Below, piece after piece: positions 26,492-39,607 of a stretch of 64,000 nucleotides of DNA. The number at the start of each line of letters is the position of its first letter. Position 1 is the first letter of the stretch. The notes beneath the pieces were generated by a model. That model was not told where the DNA came from. It was given only the letters and a program-made list of their open reading frames with translations, and ran no database searches. Source of the stretch: Gaeumannomyces sp. JS-464. Lineage: Eukaryota > Ascomycota > Sordariomycetes > Magnaporthales > Magnaporthaceae. Location: NCBI GenBank assembly GCA_002197995.1, contig NGZR01000003.1, positions 4,898,001-4,962,000 of the forward strand, written 5' to 3'. A program made the translations under genes and the position numbers.

Positions 26492-27147
26492 ATGAAGTTC
26501 TTCGCCACCGCCGCCGTCCTCGTCTCGGCCATCACGGCCGTGAACGCCTTCTGCTGTGGCGCCAGCATCGGCGGCCAGTGCGCCGACGGCACGCGCGGCA
26601 CGCCCTGCTGCGCGACCCAGTCGTGCAACATCTTCTGCTGTGCCTGCGGCGGTCGTGCGTCTCCCCTTCCCCCCTTCTTGCTCCGGCCCTTCGCTCTTCG
26701 GGGAAAACCCCCGGGAAGCTCTGCCTCCTAGAACTTCGGGCTGTAGGCTAACGATAGCGCCCAAAAAAAAAAACAGACTGCCGCGGCTCGGGCAAGCGCT
26801 CGCTGCTCCCGGACGCCTTCAGGCGCGACGCGGACGCCGCCTTCTCCATGGCCGACACGGCCGGCGAGGGCAAGATCACGCTGCCGCAGTACCTGTCGTT
26901 CATGAAGGTAGACGCCGAGAACGCCGAGACTTCGCAGGTCTGGAAGGACTGGTTCGCCAAGTATGTCTATTTCTCCATCAAACCTCCCCGGCCTGTTCCC
27001 GGGGATCACATCGTCCCGCAATCCACTAGGCTGGCTCTTTAGCTACCCTGGTTGCTTGATTGCAACGGACTAACGCGCGCAATCAACAACAGGCACGACA
27101 AGAACAACGACGGCGTCATCACCCCCGATGAGGTCAGCTCCGAGTAA
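26492..27147 (+). CDS. Small secreted cysteine-rich protein with C-terminal EF-hands
   Basis: Predicted 132-residue secreted protein, no known family member recognised. Exons are 26492-26651, 26777-26960 and 27093-27147, all GT-AG, summing to exactly 133 codons. Residues 1-19 form a signal peptide (MKFFATAAVLVSAITAVNA). The next 40 residues hold ten cysteines (CC, C, CC, C, CC, C, C), enough for five disulfides. After RGSGKRS come two EF-hand loops. The first (DTAGEGKITLPQ) has Gln at position 12 and weak ligands. The second (DKNNDGVITPDE) is canonical with D1, N3, D5, I8 and E12. So it is probably an extracellular Ca2+-binding protein. Small size, secretion, high Cys content, a TATA promoter and a gene-poor neighbourhood are the usual marks of candidate effectors, but that role is inference. 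Confidence 0.85.
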
Positions 27148-27811
27148 ATACCCATTCTCGCTGCCGGGTCTGCAGTGCCCCGCGCATGGATGGGTATGGT
27201 GGAGGGGAGCGGGCTCGATGTCTGGCAAGGCAGCGTGGAGGATTGGAACGCGCCTTATCACGCCAAGACTGTAGGGCTACACTCACTCTTTACCGTTCGC
27301 TATGTGGAAGCGAGGCAAGGAAGGCAGGAAACGGCGATGTCGCCGGCCGTAACGCCATCGAGCCGACAGCCTCAACGCTGTCGGCAAGCTCATATGTAGA
27401 ACTATATATGAAAATGTTTCCTGCAAGACTCTAGTCGTCGCCAGTCTCCGTGCTGACAATGAGGAGGAGGTGGTTGAATCCTGTGGTTTCCAAGAAAAAG
27501 GGGCGGGTTAGGGTTCTGAGGTGCTCTTATGCTGCAACAGGGCCGCCTTGGCATCCATGCAGTTGGATCAACCAACTAACCAAGCCACAGAACAGGCTGA
27601 TAGGCGGTGCTGGCATCGTTGGCATCGCTGAAATGCGCCTCCCTCCCTCTGCTCTCTACGTAACCGTGGCCCGACGCTGAGGATAGCAGCATGGCCCCAA
27701 GGTGCGCCTTATCGAGTACTTATTTCCCATTTTCTTCACCTCCCCCACGGTCTTGGCCTCGACAACGTAGCCAGGGGCATATAACCGTAGAAGGTCCCAT
27801 AATCAAAGTGA
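27148..27811. other. Intergenic before the 2EXR gene
   Basis: Contains the 3' flank of the EF-hand gene and possibly an unrecognised 5' exon of the 2EXR gene, because the latter has no ATG in its first open stretch. Confidence 0.45.
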
Positions 27812-29257
27812 CTGAAGGGGCTCGCCCTCCTAGTATCGCTGCGTACGTACCCTTTCTTTGGCGCATCCAAGCCCGTTCGCCATCCCACCACCATATCGGC
27901 AGCACCACACTCGCCAATCCCGCGGCTCTTCAACGACGAGGACGCCACGACAGCACAAGGCACCGGTTCTTCGGCGTTCCATCCGTTTCCCTCTCTCGCC
28001 ACGGAGCTCCGCCTGCGCATCTGGCTCTGCGTTCTCGAGGGCCGCGAGTGCATCCTCCGCCTCAGTCTCGTGTCTGGGTTCCGGGCGGGAGAACCCCCCC
28101 TGCCCGCAGGCCTCCTCCGCACCGCCCCGGACCCGTTCTCCGAGGGCGAGTGGGAGGCGATGCTCGGAAGCCGGAAGAGGTCCGCCAGCCGCCACACAAT
28201 CATCGCAAAGCCCCATCGGCTGCTGCCCAGCAGGCTTTTGCGCGTCAGTAGCGACGCGCCACGCTCCGCCGCCCTTTCGTCCTACCGCGTCCGGCTGCCG
28301 GTCGCGTTCGTTTGCGGGGATGCCGAGGATTTGGGATTGCTCGAGGCCGTTGCGGCAGGCGCCGTGAGCCGCGATGGCGTGCCGGGCCCGTTCGCTTCGG
28401 CCTCGCCGGGAAGCCCTTTGAACACAGAGCCGCGACCCCGGGGATGCTCTACCTTGACACAGATCACAATTTCATAAGGGTTAACTGCGTGCAGGACGGT
28501 GGGATTACGGGCAGCTACCTCGTCGCGGATTTTCTCCACCGCCTCAAGACAGTATATGACCCTCGCGGCGAGGGCCTCCTTAACCTGGTTGTCCACGCAG
28601 ATTTCGCGTGTAGGTTCCGCCTTCCTGTGGACAAGCTCGATCCTGCAACTGGTTCCTTCCATGAGGGAGCGCTGGGTCAGCTCCACGAGGCCTTTTCGAG
28701 GACGTAGCATCCGCTGGCAGGATGTATCATCCATGGGGTATTGAAACGACCGTTGAAAGGAGATGCGGCGGGGGTCCAATTCCCTATCCGAATCTGTCCT
28801 TCCCGCTGATGGCCTCGGCCTCGGGCTTCGGGAGCTATACTCTGGACCCGTGGCCCACTTCTAAGGAGCTGGCAAAAGTAAACGCGCGTCTCGCGGGTCG
28901 CCATCCGAGTCGAATATTTAGGTTGTGGCAGCGTACCATGGCGAAAGCGGGCGTCCCAATCGCCAAGGACCACGCTGCAGATTCCACAACGGCTATCGAG
29001 GGCGCCTTGGTCCGCCGGACAAGACACTATTTCTTGCTTGCGGCCGGTTATAAGATGGGTGAGAATGCCATATGACCGTCAGAGCGTTGATGGATCGCAT
29101 GCGCAAGGAGACATGGGATTTTCTTCCCGCAGGGTACATGCGTCCACAGCCCGCCGTTCAGTCAGAGGAGGAGGCAATTAGCCCTACAATAGGATTCCGA
29201 CTCTTTTCCCGTTCGCTCAGGGCCCGAACGGTCCGTAGATTTCAGCGCCCACTGGCC
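27812..29257 (+). pseudogene. 2EXR-domain protein, frame broken
   Basis: The 2EXR domain is a fungal domain of unknown function found in large lineage-specific families. Seen: the signature FHPFPSLATELRLRIWLCVLEGR (from about 27976), the second conserved block GMLYLDTDHNFIRVNC and VADFLHRLKTVYDPRGEGLLNL (28444-28600), a middle part (SFPLMASASGFGSYTLDP), and the usual ending (AISPTIGFRLFSRS) before a stop at 29257. The blocks lie in order on one strand but in different frames. Breaks fall near 28405 and 28700-28720 and between about 28790 and 29070, and there is no in-frame ATG. More breaks than in neighbouring housekeeping genes suggests a real pseudogene, but the window-wide indel problem means an intact gene cannot be excluded. 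Its boundaries are approximate. Confidence 0.6.
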
Positions 29258-29650
29258 TGAGCTTGGAGTACCGGAGCCGTCTTGAGCCCCGAGGTCCCGC
29301 TGGAGATAGACAAATGAGCATGGGAGGGCATGGCGCAGAATACAGTTGCACGAACTGGAGGGACACCTGTGGGAGGCTCCCTGTTCCGTTGTCAATTTAG
29401 GGTGCTTACAGATGACGATGGGTGTGGACGCAGGCGGCTGTTGGGACGCACCAGACATCCACGTGCAACGGGCAAAAGTTGACCCGTCTGACACGTGTGC
29501 TCCTATCTCTTATGCCCAGATCATTCGTAGCGGGCACGACATCCCAAGAACACTTGGCGATAACGGGAAATGGAGGCCTTGCATAAAGTTTAATCCGACT
29601 GGTACCTATCCGCGTGGCTAAGAACGCGCCCTTCTCTGGTTATTTGCTTT
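29258..29650. other. Intergenic between convergent 2EXR and Elp3
   Basis: Nothing recognised in about 390 bases. Confidence 0.6.
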
Positions 29651-31446
29651 TCACGACTCTGGCCCTGGCCGTCCGTCCAGCCACTTGCTCATATACGGCC
29701 CGTCCAGCCAGTAGCCCAGCTTCTTGTAGTAGCTGCGGACGCCGACGCCCGAGATAACGCTGATCTTGTCGCTCCCGTGCTCGTCGCGCGCGATGCGCTC
29801 CGCCTCCTCCATGAGCAGCGTCCCGAAGCCCTGGTGCTGGAACTTCTTGGGGTCGCGCGCGTGCACGGGCACCGCGGTGCCGTAGACGTGGAGCTCGCGC
29901 ACGAGGCTGGTCTGCTGGCCGACCAGCTCCTCGCGGAACGTGTACTTGTCCGTGCACCTGCGCAGCCGGAGCAGGCCGACCAGGATGTCCTGCTTGGGGT
30001 CCTCGTAGGCCAGGAACGTCTCCCAGCCGCCGTTAGCCGTGTAATCGCGGCGGACTAGCTCGACCTGGTTGGGGCGGATCTTGTGCTTGACCTCGTTGAT
30101 GCCGACCTCGCGCGTGCGCACGTCGCGGCACGTCGTGCCAAAGTCCTTCATGCGCGCCAGCGCCAGCTCGCGCAGGTTGCCGTTCTCGACGCCCGACGTC
30201 ACGAGCGGCATGGGGATGTCGCGCTGGACGCGGTAGATGCGCGTCCACGGCGGCACGAGCGCCAGGATGCGCGCGACCAGGTCGATGAGCCCGTTGGGCG
30301 TGTAGTTCTGGTACCGGCCCGTCCGCCAGAGCTCGTACAGGCCCGTGCCGCGGATGACGAGGGTTGGGTAGATCTTGAGGCCATCGGTGCGGAAGGCCGG
30401 GTTCTCAAAGTACTCGCGGAACTGGTCGACGTCGCGCTCCATGCCGACGTTTGGCAGGTCCGGCATCATGTGGCTCACAACCTTGAAGCCAGCGTCCTTG
30501 GCCAGGCAGAAAGTCTCTGCCACGGCCGCGACGGTGTGACCGCGGTTTGTATCGCGAGCCACGTCCTCGTACAGCGACTGCACGCCGATCTCTAGACGCG
30601 TGCAGCCGTAGCGTAGCATACTGGAAAGGTGAGGCTGTAGGCAGTAGTCTGGGCGGGTTTCGATGGTGATCCCCACGCACTTGACGCTGCTCATCTCGCC
30701 GGCCTCGACGGCCTCGTCGACGTTGGAGGTCTGATAGCCACTCAGGGCATTGTGCAGCTGCGAGATGAAGTCGTCGCGGTACGACTCGGGGAGTGACATG
30801 AAAGTGCCGCCCATGATGATGTACTCGACCTTGTCGACCGAGTGGCCCAGCGCCTTGAGCTGGTCGACACGGCCCCGCGCCTGCTCGAACGGGTCGTAGC
30901 GCGCGCGGATGGCCCGCATCGATGTCGGCTCGTACCCCGTGTACGACTGCGTACTGTATTCGAAGTCGGAGTCAGGCCCGCCAGGACAGTAGACACATAT
31001 GTTGCCAGTATAAGCGATGTGGGGACATCGGTGCGGCTTGCACATGACGGCAACCACGGCGATGCCAGAAGACGTTCCTGGGAACGTGGTGTCAGAAAAT
31101 AGGGGCTTCTGTGATCGGACAGGTGTCAAAAAACACACTATAGGTTTAGCTACCAGCTTTGGTAGAATGTACTTCTTGTAATGCTCTGGAACAGCTGCTA
31201 TAATGGCCGTCAGGGGTGGTATCCTCTTCAGCTTATGTCTTCTGAGAACTTGGACCGTAGGCTGTTCAGGTTCACGTCTTTTGCGCGCCGGCTTGGGTCT
31301 TTGGCAGAGGCCTCGTAGTCCTCTATCAGCGCATTTGCGACATCTGCGCAACATCGCAGAAACCGCTCCCCCTCAGGGGCTAAAATTGCATCTTTCTTTC
31401 CAGTTGTCGCTGCCGGCGCTGGCCTTGTTACCGTCACGGTGGCCAT
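29651..31446 (-). CDS. elp3: Elongator catalytic subunit Elp3 (tRNA uridine-34 carboxymethyltransferase)
   Basis: Catalytic subunit of Elongator, which starts wobble-uridine (mcm5/ncm5) modification of tRNAs using a radical-SAM centre and an acetyl-CoA-binding domain. Seen: the N-region ending [21 protein letters not shown], the radical-SAM cluster region [19 protein letters not shown] (three Cys of the Fe-S site), [32 protein letters not shown] and IEIGVQS-like [12 protein letters not shown]. The C-terminal GNAT acetyltransferase fold has [18 protein letters not shown] and [18 protein letters not shown] 31446 ([11 protein letters not shown]) fits the family start; an upstream frame extension is rejected. 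About 21 extra residues between AKPI and TSSGIAVV (around 31075-31140) are a likely intron with GT and AG ends whose phase needs one base. One A is missing near 31241. Confidence 0.93.
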
Positions 31447-32100
31447 GGTCGCGGGGTCGCAGGCGCGAGAGCAATTTCTGGGGGATTGATGGCTAGGTCT
31501 GCGTCGGTGCTGGGTTGGAGCAGTGTTATCCCAAGAAGACAATCTAGATATCTGGCGATGTCCCCCACGTTGCTCTTCTGGAGTTCAAAAGACGTGTGGT
31601 TCAGTTGCTCAGCGCATGGAGAAGCTCAAAGCTTGGGTCAGGGCCATGGCAATTCGGAGTTGCCCATTCAAGACCCCACCAACAAGGCGCGAAAAATAAA
31701 AGTGGGGCTCTTCAGACAAGGTGGGGCTCTTGGGGCGTGCATGGGAGCCCAGTTCAAACGTTGCCGCTTTGTCCAATCAACGACGCAGAATGGCCAGCCT
31801 GACGCCCCGTCGCTGCGGGAGAAGTCGGGTGTGGCTTTGCTGCGCCAGAGCCAATTCCAGTGCAGCAATTGGGCAGGCATCTTGCGCATGTGCCAAATAA
31901 TACCTCGAGAAATTTGAAGCTTCCAGCTGTGCGGCTACGACAAACTTCGTGTGACGCAAGCGACCTCTGATACTCCTTTCTGCATTGCGGTTCGACAATC
32001 CCACAGGCTTGGGTCAGCACACGAAACCACGTTCGCTGGGATACTTTTCACTTCTTCTTTCCTTTTGCTTTCCCTCCCGCGCCCAGCACCCCAGTTCAAG
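31447..32100. other. Shared promoter between divergent Elp3 and succinyl-CoA ligase alpha
   Basis: 654 bases between two divergent start codons. A pyrimidine-rich leader (CTTCTTTCCTTTTGCTTTCC, 32052-32071) precedes the + strand gene. No TATA box is obvious. Confidence 0.55.
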
Positions 32101-33490
<1,390 letters not shown>

Positions 33491-34416
33491 AGCGGTTGTT
33501 GCTATGGTTTCTGAGCAAGCATCGTGACGGTGGGCTGCAGCGGCGGCAGATATAGAAGATCGAGGGGCGGTTTCTGGTTTTCCCTTTTGGCAAACGGCGC
33601 ATAAAGCTGTGGGTAATGGATTTCCATTTTTCGTCTGTTCACCCTATGGGAGATAACTACAGCTTAGAACGGTCTGGATCCGGGCAATTGGGGGGGAGTG
33701 CATATATAAGAGCGAAGCACGTTACTCAAACTTGATCTGGCCAGGCCACCAATGTTCATCATATACCTTGTTCGTGTGGGCAATCACGGGAGGAAACTTA
33801 TCATCGCCGCTGTATTCGCTTCTCATGACCTGTTTTATATATCCGGCGCGCTGTTTTATCTGGGGGGGGGGGACCTGTGGTTTACTTTGCTCTACCGGAG
33901 TAGCTAGGTCATGCATGTGCTGATAATAGCCCACACTCTTGCGGACGTTTTAGCTTCTGCTACTGGTTTTTGCTCCGTCCGATCCGAGCCAGAGTCGGGC
34001 GAATTTCAACAACTCAGCACCCGGCTCCAGGTGTTCCTGGTTGGTGTCAACTTGGAATATCGTATGCGTGAGGTGAAGAATCAGACCAAATATGGTGCTC
34101 GCGGCCGCTCAATTAAACTCAACGTTTGCCGTGAACTATAAAAACAAAGAGGATAGAAGAGAGAAAGCCAAAGAAAGGAAAGCAACCAATGGCAGAATAA
34201 AAACAGGCTATCCGAAAAAACTCCAAAGTTGTATGCTGAAATACCCCTTGTCGTTCCATGCAGTGCGGAACTAAAACTCCGCTCGTACCACGGTCGCACG
34301 CTATTTCACACCAGCCGACTACCTATACCATACCATGCTCGGGAACCATAAGAGCTGACGAAAATGGTGTATCGTCTATGGTATATCCCTTCTGCAAGTC
34401 TGGCGCGTCATCCAGA
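33491..34416. other. Intergenic between convergent Lsc1 and Ubc1
   Basis: 3' flanks. It has a G11 run at 33862-33872. No gene is recognised. Confidence 0.55.
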
Positions 34417-35313
34417 TTACTGCTCACCTAGGAGCCGGGCAGTAATGTCGCCCATGTAGGCCTCTTCGAGTTCGTAGTCCTCGCCACCGTTTCGGTCGAT
34501 CCCGACGTAGTTGAAGGCCTCAACAACCTTCTCGAGCTCGAATCCCATGTTAACGAAGCGGTTGATGAGCTCCTTGTTGTAGCCTTGGTATCTGACAACG
34601 GAGAATAGGACCCGCGTGTTAGTTCTGCGCTGCCCAAAAGCCAGAGACAAATTTTTGCGAGGGATCAGGTGGCGTTTGTCACATGCACGGAGATGAGGAA
34701 TTTCGACGTACTTGAGAGGGTCGTCCGGCTGCTTAACTTGCTTGATGGCTTTCCTCTGGTGCTGCTCAGGTGGGATTTGTGTCCGAGGAGCGCCGGCATA
34801 CTTGACGGCCCAGTCGTGCGCGACAAGCTTGAAGTATTCCGGATCTTCCATCAACATCTTGGCGACCTCGGCGTCTTGCGGATCTTTGGGTTGGGAGATT
34901 CGAGGAGCATGCGCAGCGACAGAAGGGCCATCTTGATCGTGCCGACAGGAGACCAGCCACTACCTAGCGTGTCAAGGCAGATCGCGCCCTAGGACAGTAA
35001 TGTTAGCCACCAGCACTTGCATTATTCCCGTGCCTAGAAAAGCCCAGCTCACCGTCTGGCTGCTAATGTTTGGGTGCCAGATTTTCGTGTCAAACTTCAT
35101 GATCGGAGACTTGAAGGGGTACGTGTCCGGAATCACAATGTCGACAGTGTAGGTGCCCCCGGAGTATGGCGTGTCCGGGGGTGCGGGGAAGGTCCCCTTG
35201 AGGTGTGTGATCTCCTGCTCGTTGATGGGCACAACCATGATCTGCGACTTTTCGGCATCGGCCTGGATGTCCTGCAGCTCCTTTGTGATCCGCCGCAGAC
35301 GCGAGGAACTCAT
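34417..35313 (-). CDS. ubc1: Ubiquitin-conjugating enzyme E2 with C-terminal UBA domain (Ubc1/E2-25K)
   Basis: E2 that receives ubiquitin from E1 and extends K48-linked chains; in yeast Ubc1 works with the APC/C. Exons are 35313-35053, 34988-34712 and 34591-34417. Seen: helix 1 [17 protein letters not shown], the beta-sheet ([22 protein letters not shown]), TKIWHPNIS, and the catalytic cysteine in [15 protein letters not shown] right after intron 1. The C-terminal UBA domain is [26 protein letters not shown]. The C-terminal UBA distinguishes Ubc1 from other E2s. One G is missing near 34884 ([13 protein letters not shown] is broken). Corrected length is 237 residues. It is divergent from the proteasome gene rpt2. 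Confidence 0.94.
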
Positions 35314-36613
35314 GACTGCGGCGGGCGTTTGGCTCTACGGGCAGAGACGTTGTTCCTTCGGGCAGCAACAAGCGGCTGCCAAGGGTCGGTATCGGGTCCC
35401 AACCGGCTGGAGCAGCAGCGGTGTGGTCTCGAGCGTCGTAAAAGCGGCCGTCGCAGGATCGCGGAAGTGTAGCGGTGGAAAGGCAGTGGGAGACTCCCCT
35501 GACTACCTCGCTGCTAGACTACGGGCGGCCCAACGGAGGTCTATCTCATGCGGGGAGGGAAATCCGGCCGCGAGCGTCAGGCACCAGGGTACTGTGGTGG
35601 GATGTCGTCGGCTGCTCAAGAGTGAGCTTCGAGAATTGGTGTCGTTTTGTGTAGTTTGGAGAAGAGCGCAGGGTGGGCGGCGAGGAGGCTCTTCACAGAA
35701 AGCGCGGCAATGGGTCGGGGCTATGGCCGATTTGGTCGGGCGTTCCTAGGCAACTTGTCAGACGGCTCGGAACACCAGCGTCGTGGGCCAAGGTGCAAGA
35801 CGGGTTGGTTAGGCGAAGAGGTGGTAGCCTCTGGCTTTCTGGTCAGCCTACCCACCTATCGGACCAGACGTCAGCTGTTGGCGGAACCGTCAGTGCCGGG
35901 CTGAGCGGGCGGAGATGGAGGGAGGGCCAAACGTCGCCGATCGAGTCGAGATAGCAGTTCTGAGCTGTCGTCTGCCGCCGTTCTGGCTTCCTATGGAAGT
36001 TGCAAGGTAACGACGGGTAACGAAGGGACAGCGAGTGAAGTGGTGAGTTTTAAGCACCAAGAGGCCTTTTGAAGGCAGCAGGAGCGTTTGGGTGGCGGCG
36101 TTGCTAGCGCTTTCCTCAGTTTCTCGGGTGCGCTGGATGAAGCCTTCCCCTCCAGTCAGTATCGCGGCTATTAGAGGGGTCGAAATGCACTGTGACGCTG
36201 CAACGCCTGCCCGCCCGGCGCCCCGTGGGGCTTCTACTGAATTCCATCCACTGGCGACGGCTGGGGTGTAGCGGCGGGGAAGGACTTTTGGTGAAGGTGG
36301 CGCTCCTGCTTGTCAGCCACAGCTGGAGCCAAGTGCCGCCACAGATCTGGACCGTGCGTGTGCTGTCGCGTTTCCGTTGTCGCCTGGCCGCCTTGCCCAA
36401 CTGGCTTTCCTAAGCAGCAATCCCGGAGAGAGCCCACGGTTCCTCCCCAAACGCCCACCCAACACCAAGCACCAGCCCGGTTGCTTGTATTGGAACCACC
36501 CTTGCTCGGCGAGCATCCCTATCTCCTGCGGCCTGGTCGCCAGCGTCTTGGACTAGCGATACCCACGAGACCGTACTCGGCCGATACCCCCACGCCTTGG
36601 GACGCCATTCAAG
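35314..36613. other. Shared 1.3-kb region between divergent Ubc1 and Rpt2
   Basis: No gene recognised; overlapping short frames only. I looked for the yeast proteasome element GGTGGCAAA on both strands and saw no exact copy here. Confidence 0.5.
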
Positions 36614-38312
36614 ATGGTGCGTCCGTCATGCCGATATATCAACTCTGCGAGTTGACGCCGGACCTTGAACTAACCGTTTTTGTTGCATAGGGACAAAATC
36701 AGTCGGGAATGGGCGGAGGCCAAGGTGATGGCAAGGATCACAAGGACAAGAAGGTACGACATGCGTCGGCATCATATCGCAACATCACATGTGCTATGCT
36801 GCGGATTCTGGTCATGGCCGTTTCAACCACCATGATAAATCTGCATCCTCCATTGCCCTGGTTTGCCACTGCGCTGGCATATTTCAGCCGCTGACCACGC
36901 TCTCGCCTGCCCACAGAAGGAGAAGCCGAAGTATGAGCCCCCGCCGCGGCCGACGACGCGCATCGGCCGCAAGAAGAGAAAGGGAGGCGGCACCAGCGCC
37001 GCGGCCAAGCTTCCGACCGTCTTCCCCACTAGCCGGTGCAAGTTGAGGCTCCTGCGGATGCAACGCACACACGACCACCTGCTGTTAGAGGAGGAATACG
37101 TCGAGAACCAGGAGCGCCTGCGCAGGGCCAAGGCAGCCAAGGACAACAATGCGGCGCCGAGCTCGGACGTCGACGCTGGGGACAGGATGGCTGACGAGCG
37201 GTGGCCGGGTCGACGACATGCGCGGCAGCCCCATGGGTGTCGGTACGCTCGAAGAGATGATCGACGACGACCACGCCATAGTTTCTAGCACCACTGGGCC
37301 GGAGTACTACGTCAGCATCATGAGCTTCGTCGACAAAGACCTGCTGGAGCCCGGCGCAAGCGTGCTTCTGCACCACAAGAGCGTCAGCATTGTTGGTGTC
37401 TTGACCGACGATGCTGACCCTCTTGTCAGCGTCATGAAGCTGGACAAGGCGCCGACGGAGTCGTACGCAGATATTGGTGGTTTGGAGCAGCAGATCCAGG
37501 AAGTGCGGGAGTCTGTTGAGCTGCCGCTACTCCACCCGGAGCTCTACGAGGAGATGGGAATCAAGCCGCCCAAGGGTGTCATTCTCTACGGCGCGCCGGG
37601 TACAGGCAAGACACTGCTCGCCAAGGCGGTGGCCAACCAGACGTCAGCAACTTTCCTGCGCATCGTGGGCAGTGAGCTGATCCAGAAGTACCTCGGTGAC
37701 GGCCCCCGGCTGGTGCGCCAGCTCTTCCAGGTAAGCCAGCGTAATCTCAGTGGGGGCCCTTGCTTTCTTGTTGTCCGGTCCTCCCTGCTAATGTCAGCCT
37801 TGAAGGTCGCCGCCGAAAACGCCCCCTCGATCGTGTTCATCGACGAGATCGATGCAATCGGCACCAAGCGATACGACTCTACCTCTGGTGGTGAACGTGA
37901 GGTTCAGCGAACCATGCTGGAGCTTCTCAACCAGCTCGACGGGTTCGACGACCGTGGTGACGTCAAAGTGATCATGGCGACCAACAAGATCGAGACGCTC
38001 GACCCGGCGCTGATCCGGCCTGGCCGTATCGACCGGAAGATTCTGTTCGAGAACCCGGATCAGAACACCAAGCGCAAGATCTTTACGCTCCACACATCCA
38101 AGATGTCGCTGAACGAGGACGTGGACCTGGAGGAGTTCATCGCGCAGAAGGACGACCTCTCAGGCGCCGACATCAAGGCGATCTGCTCTGAGGCCGGACT
38201 CATGGCGCTGCGTGAACGGAGAATGCGTGTCCAGATGGCCGACTTCCGCGCCGCTCGTGAGAGGGTGTTGCGGACAAAGCAGGAGGGCGAGCCCGAAGGA
38301 CTGTATCTGTAA
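36614..38312 (+). CDS. rpt2: 26S proteasome regulatory ATPase Rpt2 (subunit 4)
   Basis: AAA+ ATPase of the 19S base; it unfolds substrates and opens the 20S gate. Exon 1 is only the start codon (36614-36616). The others are 36691-36753, 36917-37730 and 37806-38312. Exon 2 begins [18 protein letters not shown], so the N-terminus is MGQNQSG, the N-myristoylation type known for Rpt2. Seen: [19 protein letters not shown] coiled coil, OB-fold ([22 protein letters not shown]), Walker [13 protein letters not shown], Walker [12 protein letters not shown], arginine-finger region ([12 protein letters not shown]), and the C-terminus GLYL, a HbYX-type tail. One small indel near 37205 breaks [11 protein letters not shown]. 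Length is about 461 residues. Confidence 0.95.
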
Positions 38313-39607
38313 TGTATCACTATACCCTTTACGACCCTGCGACTGCCAGTTACTTTTGAGGGAGAATAGGGTTTAGAGAGAAGCGATACATAGAAAATGC
38401 CGTGAACGCTGTTGGTTTCTCCCTCGGATATGTCCCCTCTGTTATGTGATCTTAGGTGTCTTTGGAGCCATCGAGTCCCGTTGAGTTTTGGCTTCCTCAT
38501 CAGCTTACACGGCATGAACATGACCAGGAGTCGGCCTATCACATCCAACAAGGGCAGTGTCTTGCATGTTCATTGTGGAAGTCCTATTCCACATCGCCCA
38601 AAAGATCAAGGCTCTCAGTGCCGCCGATCAATCTTTTGCCCTGCACGGCGGCCAAATAAAAAAAATCTGTACTTCCGACATCACTGATTGGAACCCCCAT
38701 TACGCAAATTTGTCCAGTAGGTCTTTTTTCCTATTTCTTACATCTCTTCCTGTTTTTTTTTTTTTGTTTTTTTATCCTTTCCTGCTTCCTGTCTCCTTCC
38801 CTGTTGTTATATCCTTTCCTGTTTCCCATCTTTTCCTGCAGTTTATGTTCATACGGGAGTGCAATGTCCTGCGAGTTTTCACATCGTGGGCTTCATATGC
38901 ACCTGGATACAGCCCGACTTGATCGATGCACTACAGCAGCGGGATGGGCACCTAACCCATGCCAACATGTTCGGCTGCTGGGCTCGTTTTGTGGTGTGGT
39001 GATAAAAGAGGTAATTCATGGTTGCAATCAAAATGCGGTCCACTGTGTCAGCACCTTGGCTCCTGCAATTTCACCCGCACAGCTGCCTAACCTTTTAGTG
39101 GGTGGTGTCCAATCAAGAAGCCTACTTCGCGCATCCGGATCGATCAGGCGACCAATAGAGCCAGGAGATCTCTAGCGGCACCTCCCTCATAGTCCTCGGG
39201 CGGGAAAGGCTTCAGGGCATGGTGGCTTCATTTCCCCCAAAATTCTGGAGGACTAGCGTCTGGCTAGTGTGCACAACGGCGCGCCCTGGGGGGATGGCGG
39301 GATGGCGTCGACAGGGGCTTGGACCCCGATGATCGGTTGCGCGCTCCTGCTCCAGCCAGGATGACTTGGGGTGTGGTGTGGGAGAGGGTTTGGCGGCGGT
39401 CAGTTCGAAGCCCTGCACCCCATGGGCTCGTTGGCTTGAGGGTCGGGCCAACATGGGTGTTGGCTGGCTCTCTTTTTACGACGCAGTCCTGACGGCCCAA
39501 CAGGGGCAATTTACGGAGTAATGTTCGCTGGGGGCCGGCTGTGTGTGGACCACATCCTTTGATGGCTGCCAACCATCAGAAGCGCATGCAGGAGGGAGGT
39601 ACTTAAG
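38313..39607. other. Intergenic: Rpt2 3' flank and fasciclin promoter
   Basis: T-rich runs at 38750-38776; short frames without motifs. No RNA gene recognised. Confidence 0.5.

Noticed and set aside
35314..36613. Yeast Rpn4-type proteasome element in the Ubc1/Rpt2 promoter
   Set aside because: No exact GGTGGCAAA or reverse complement seen.
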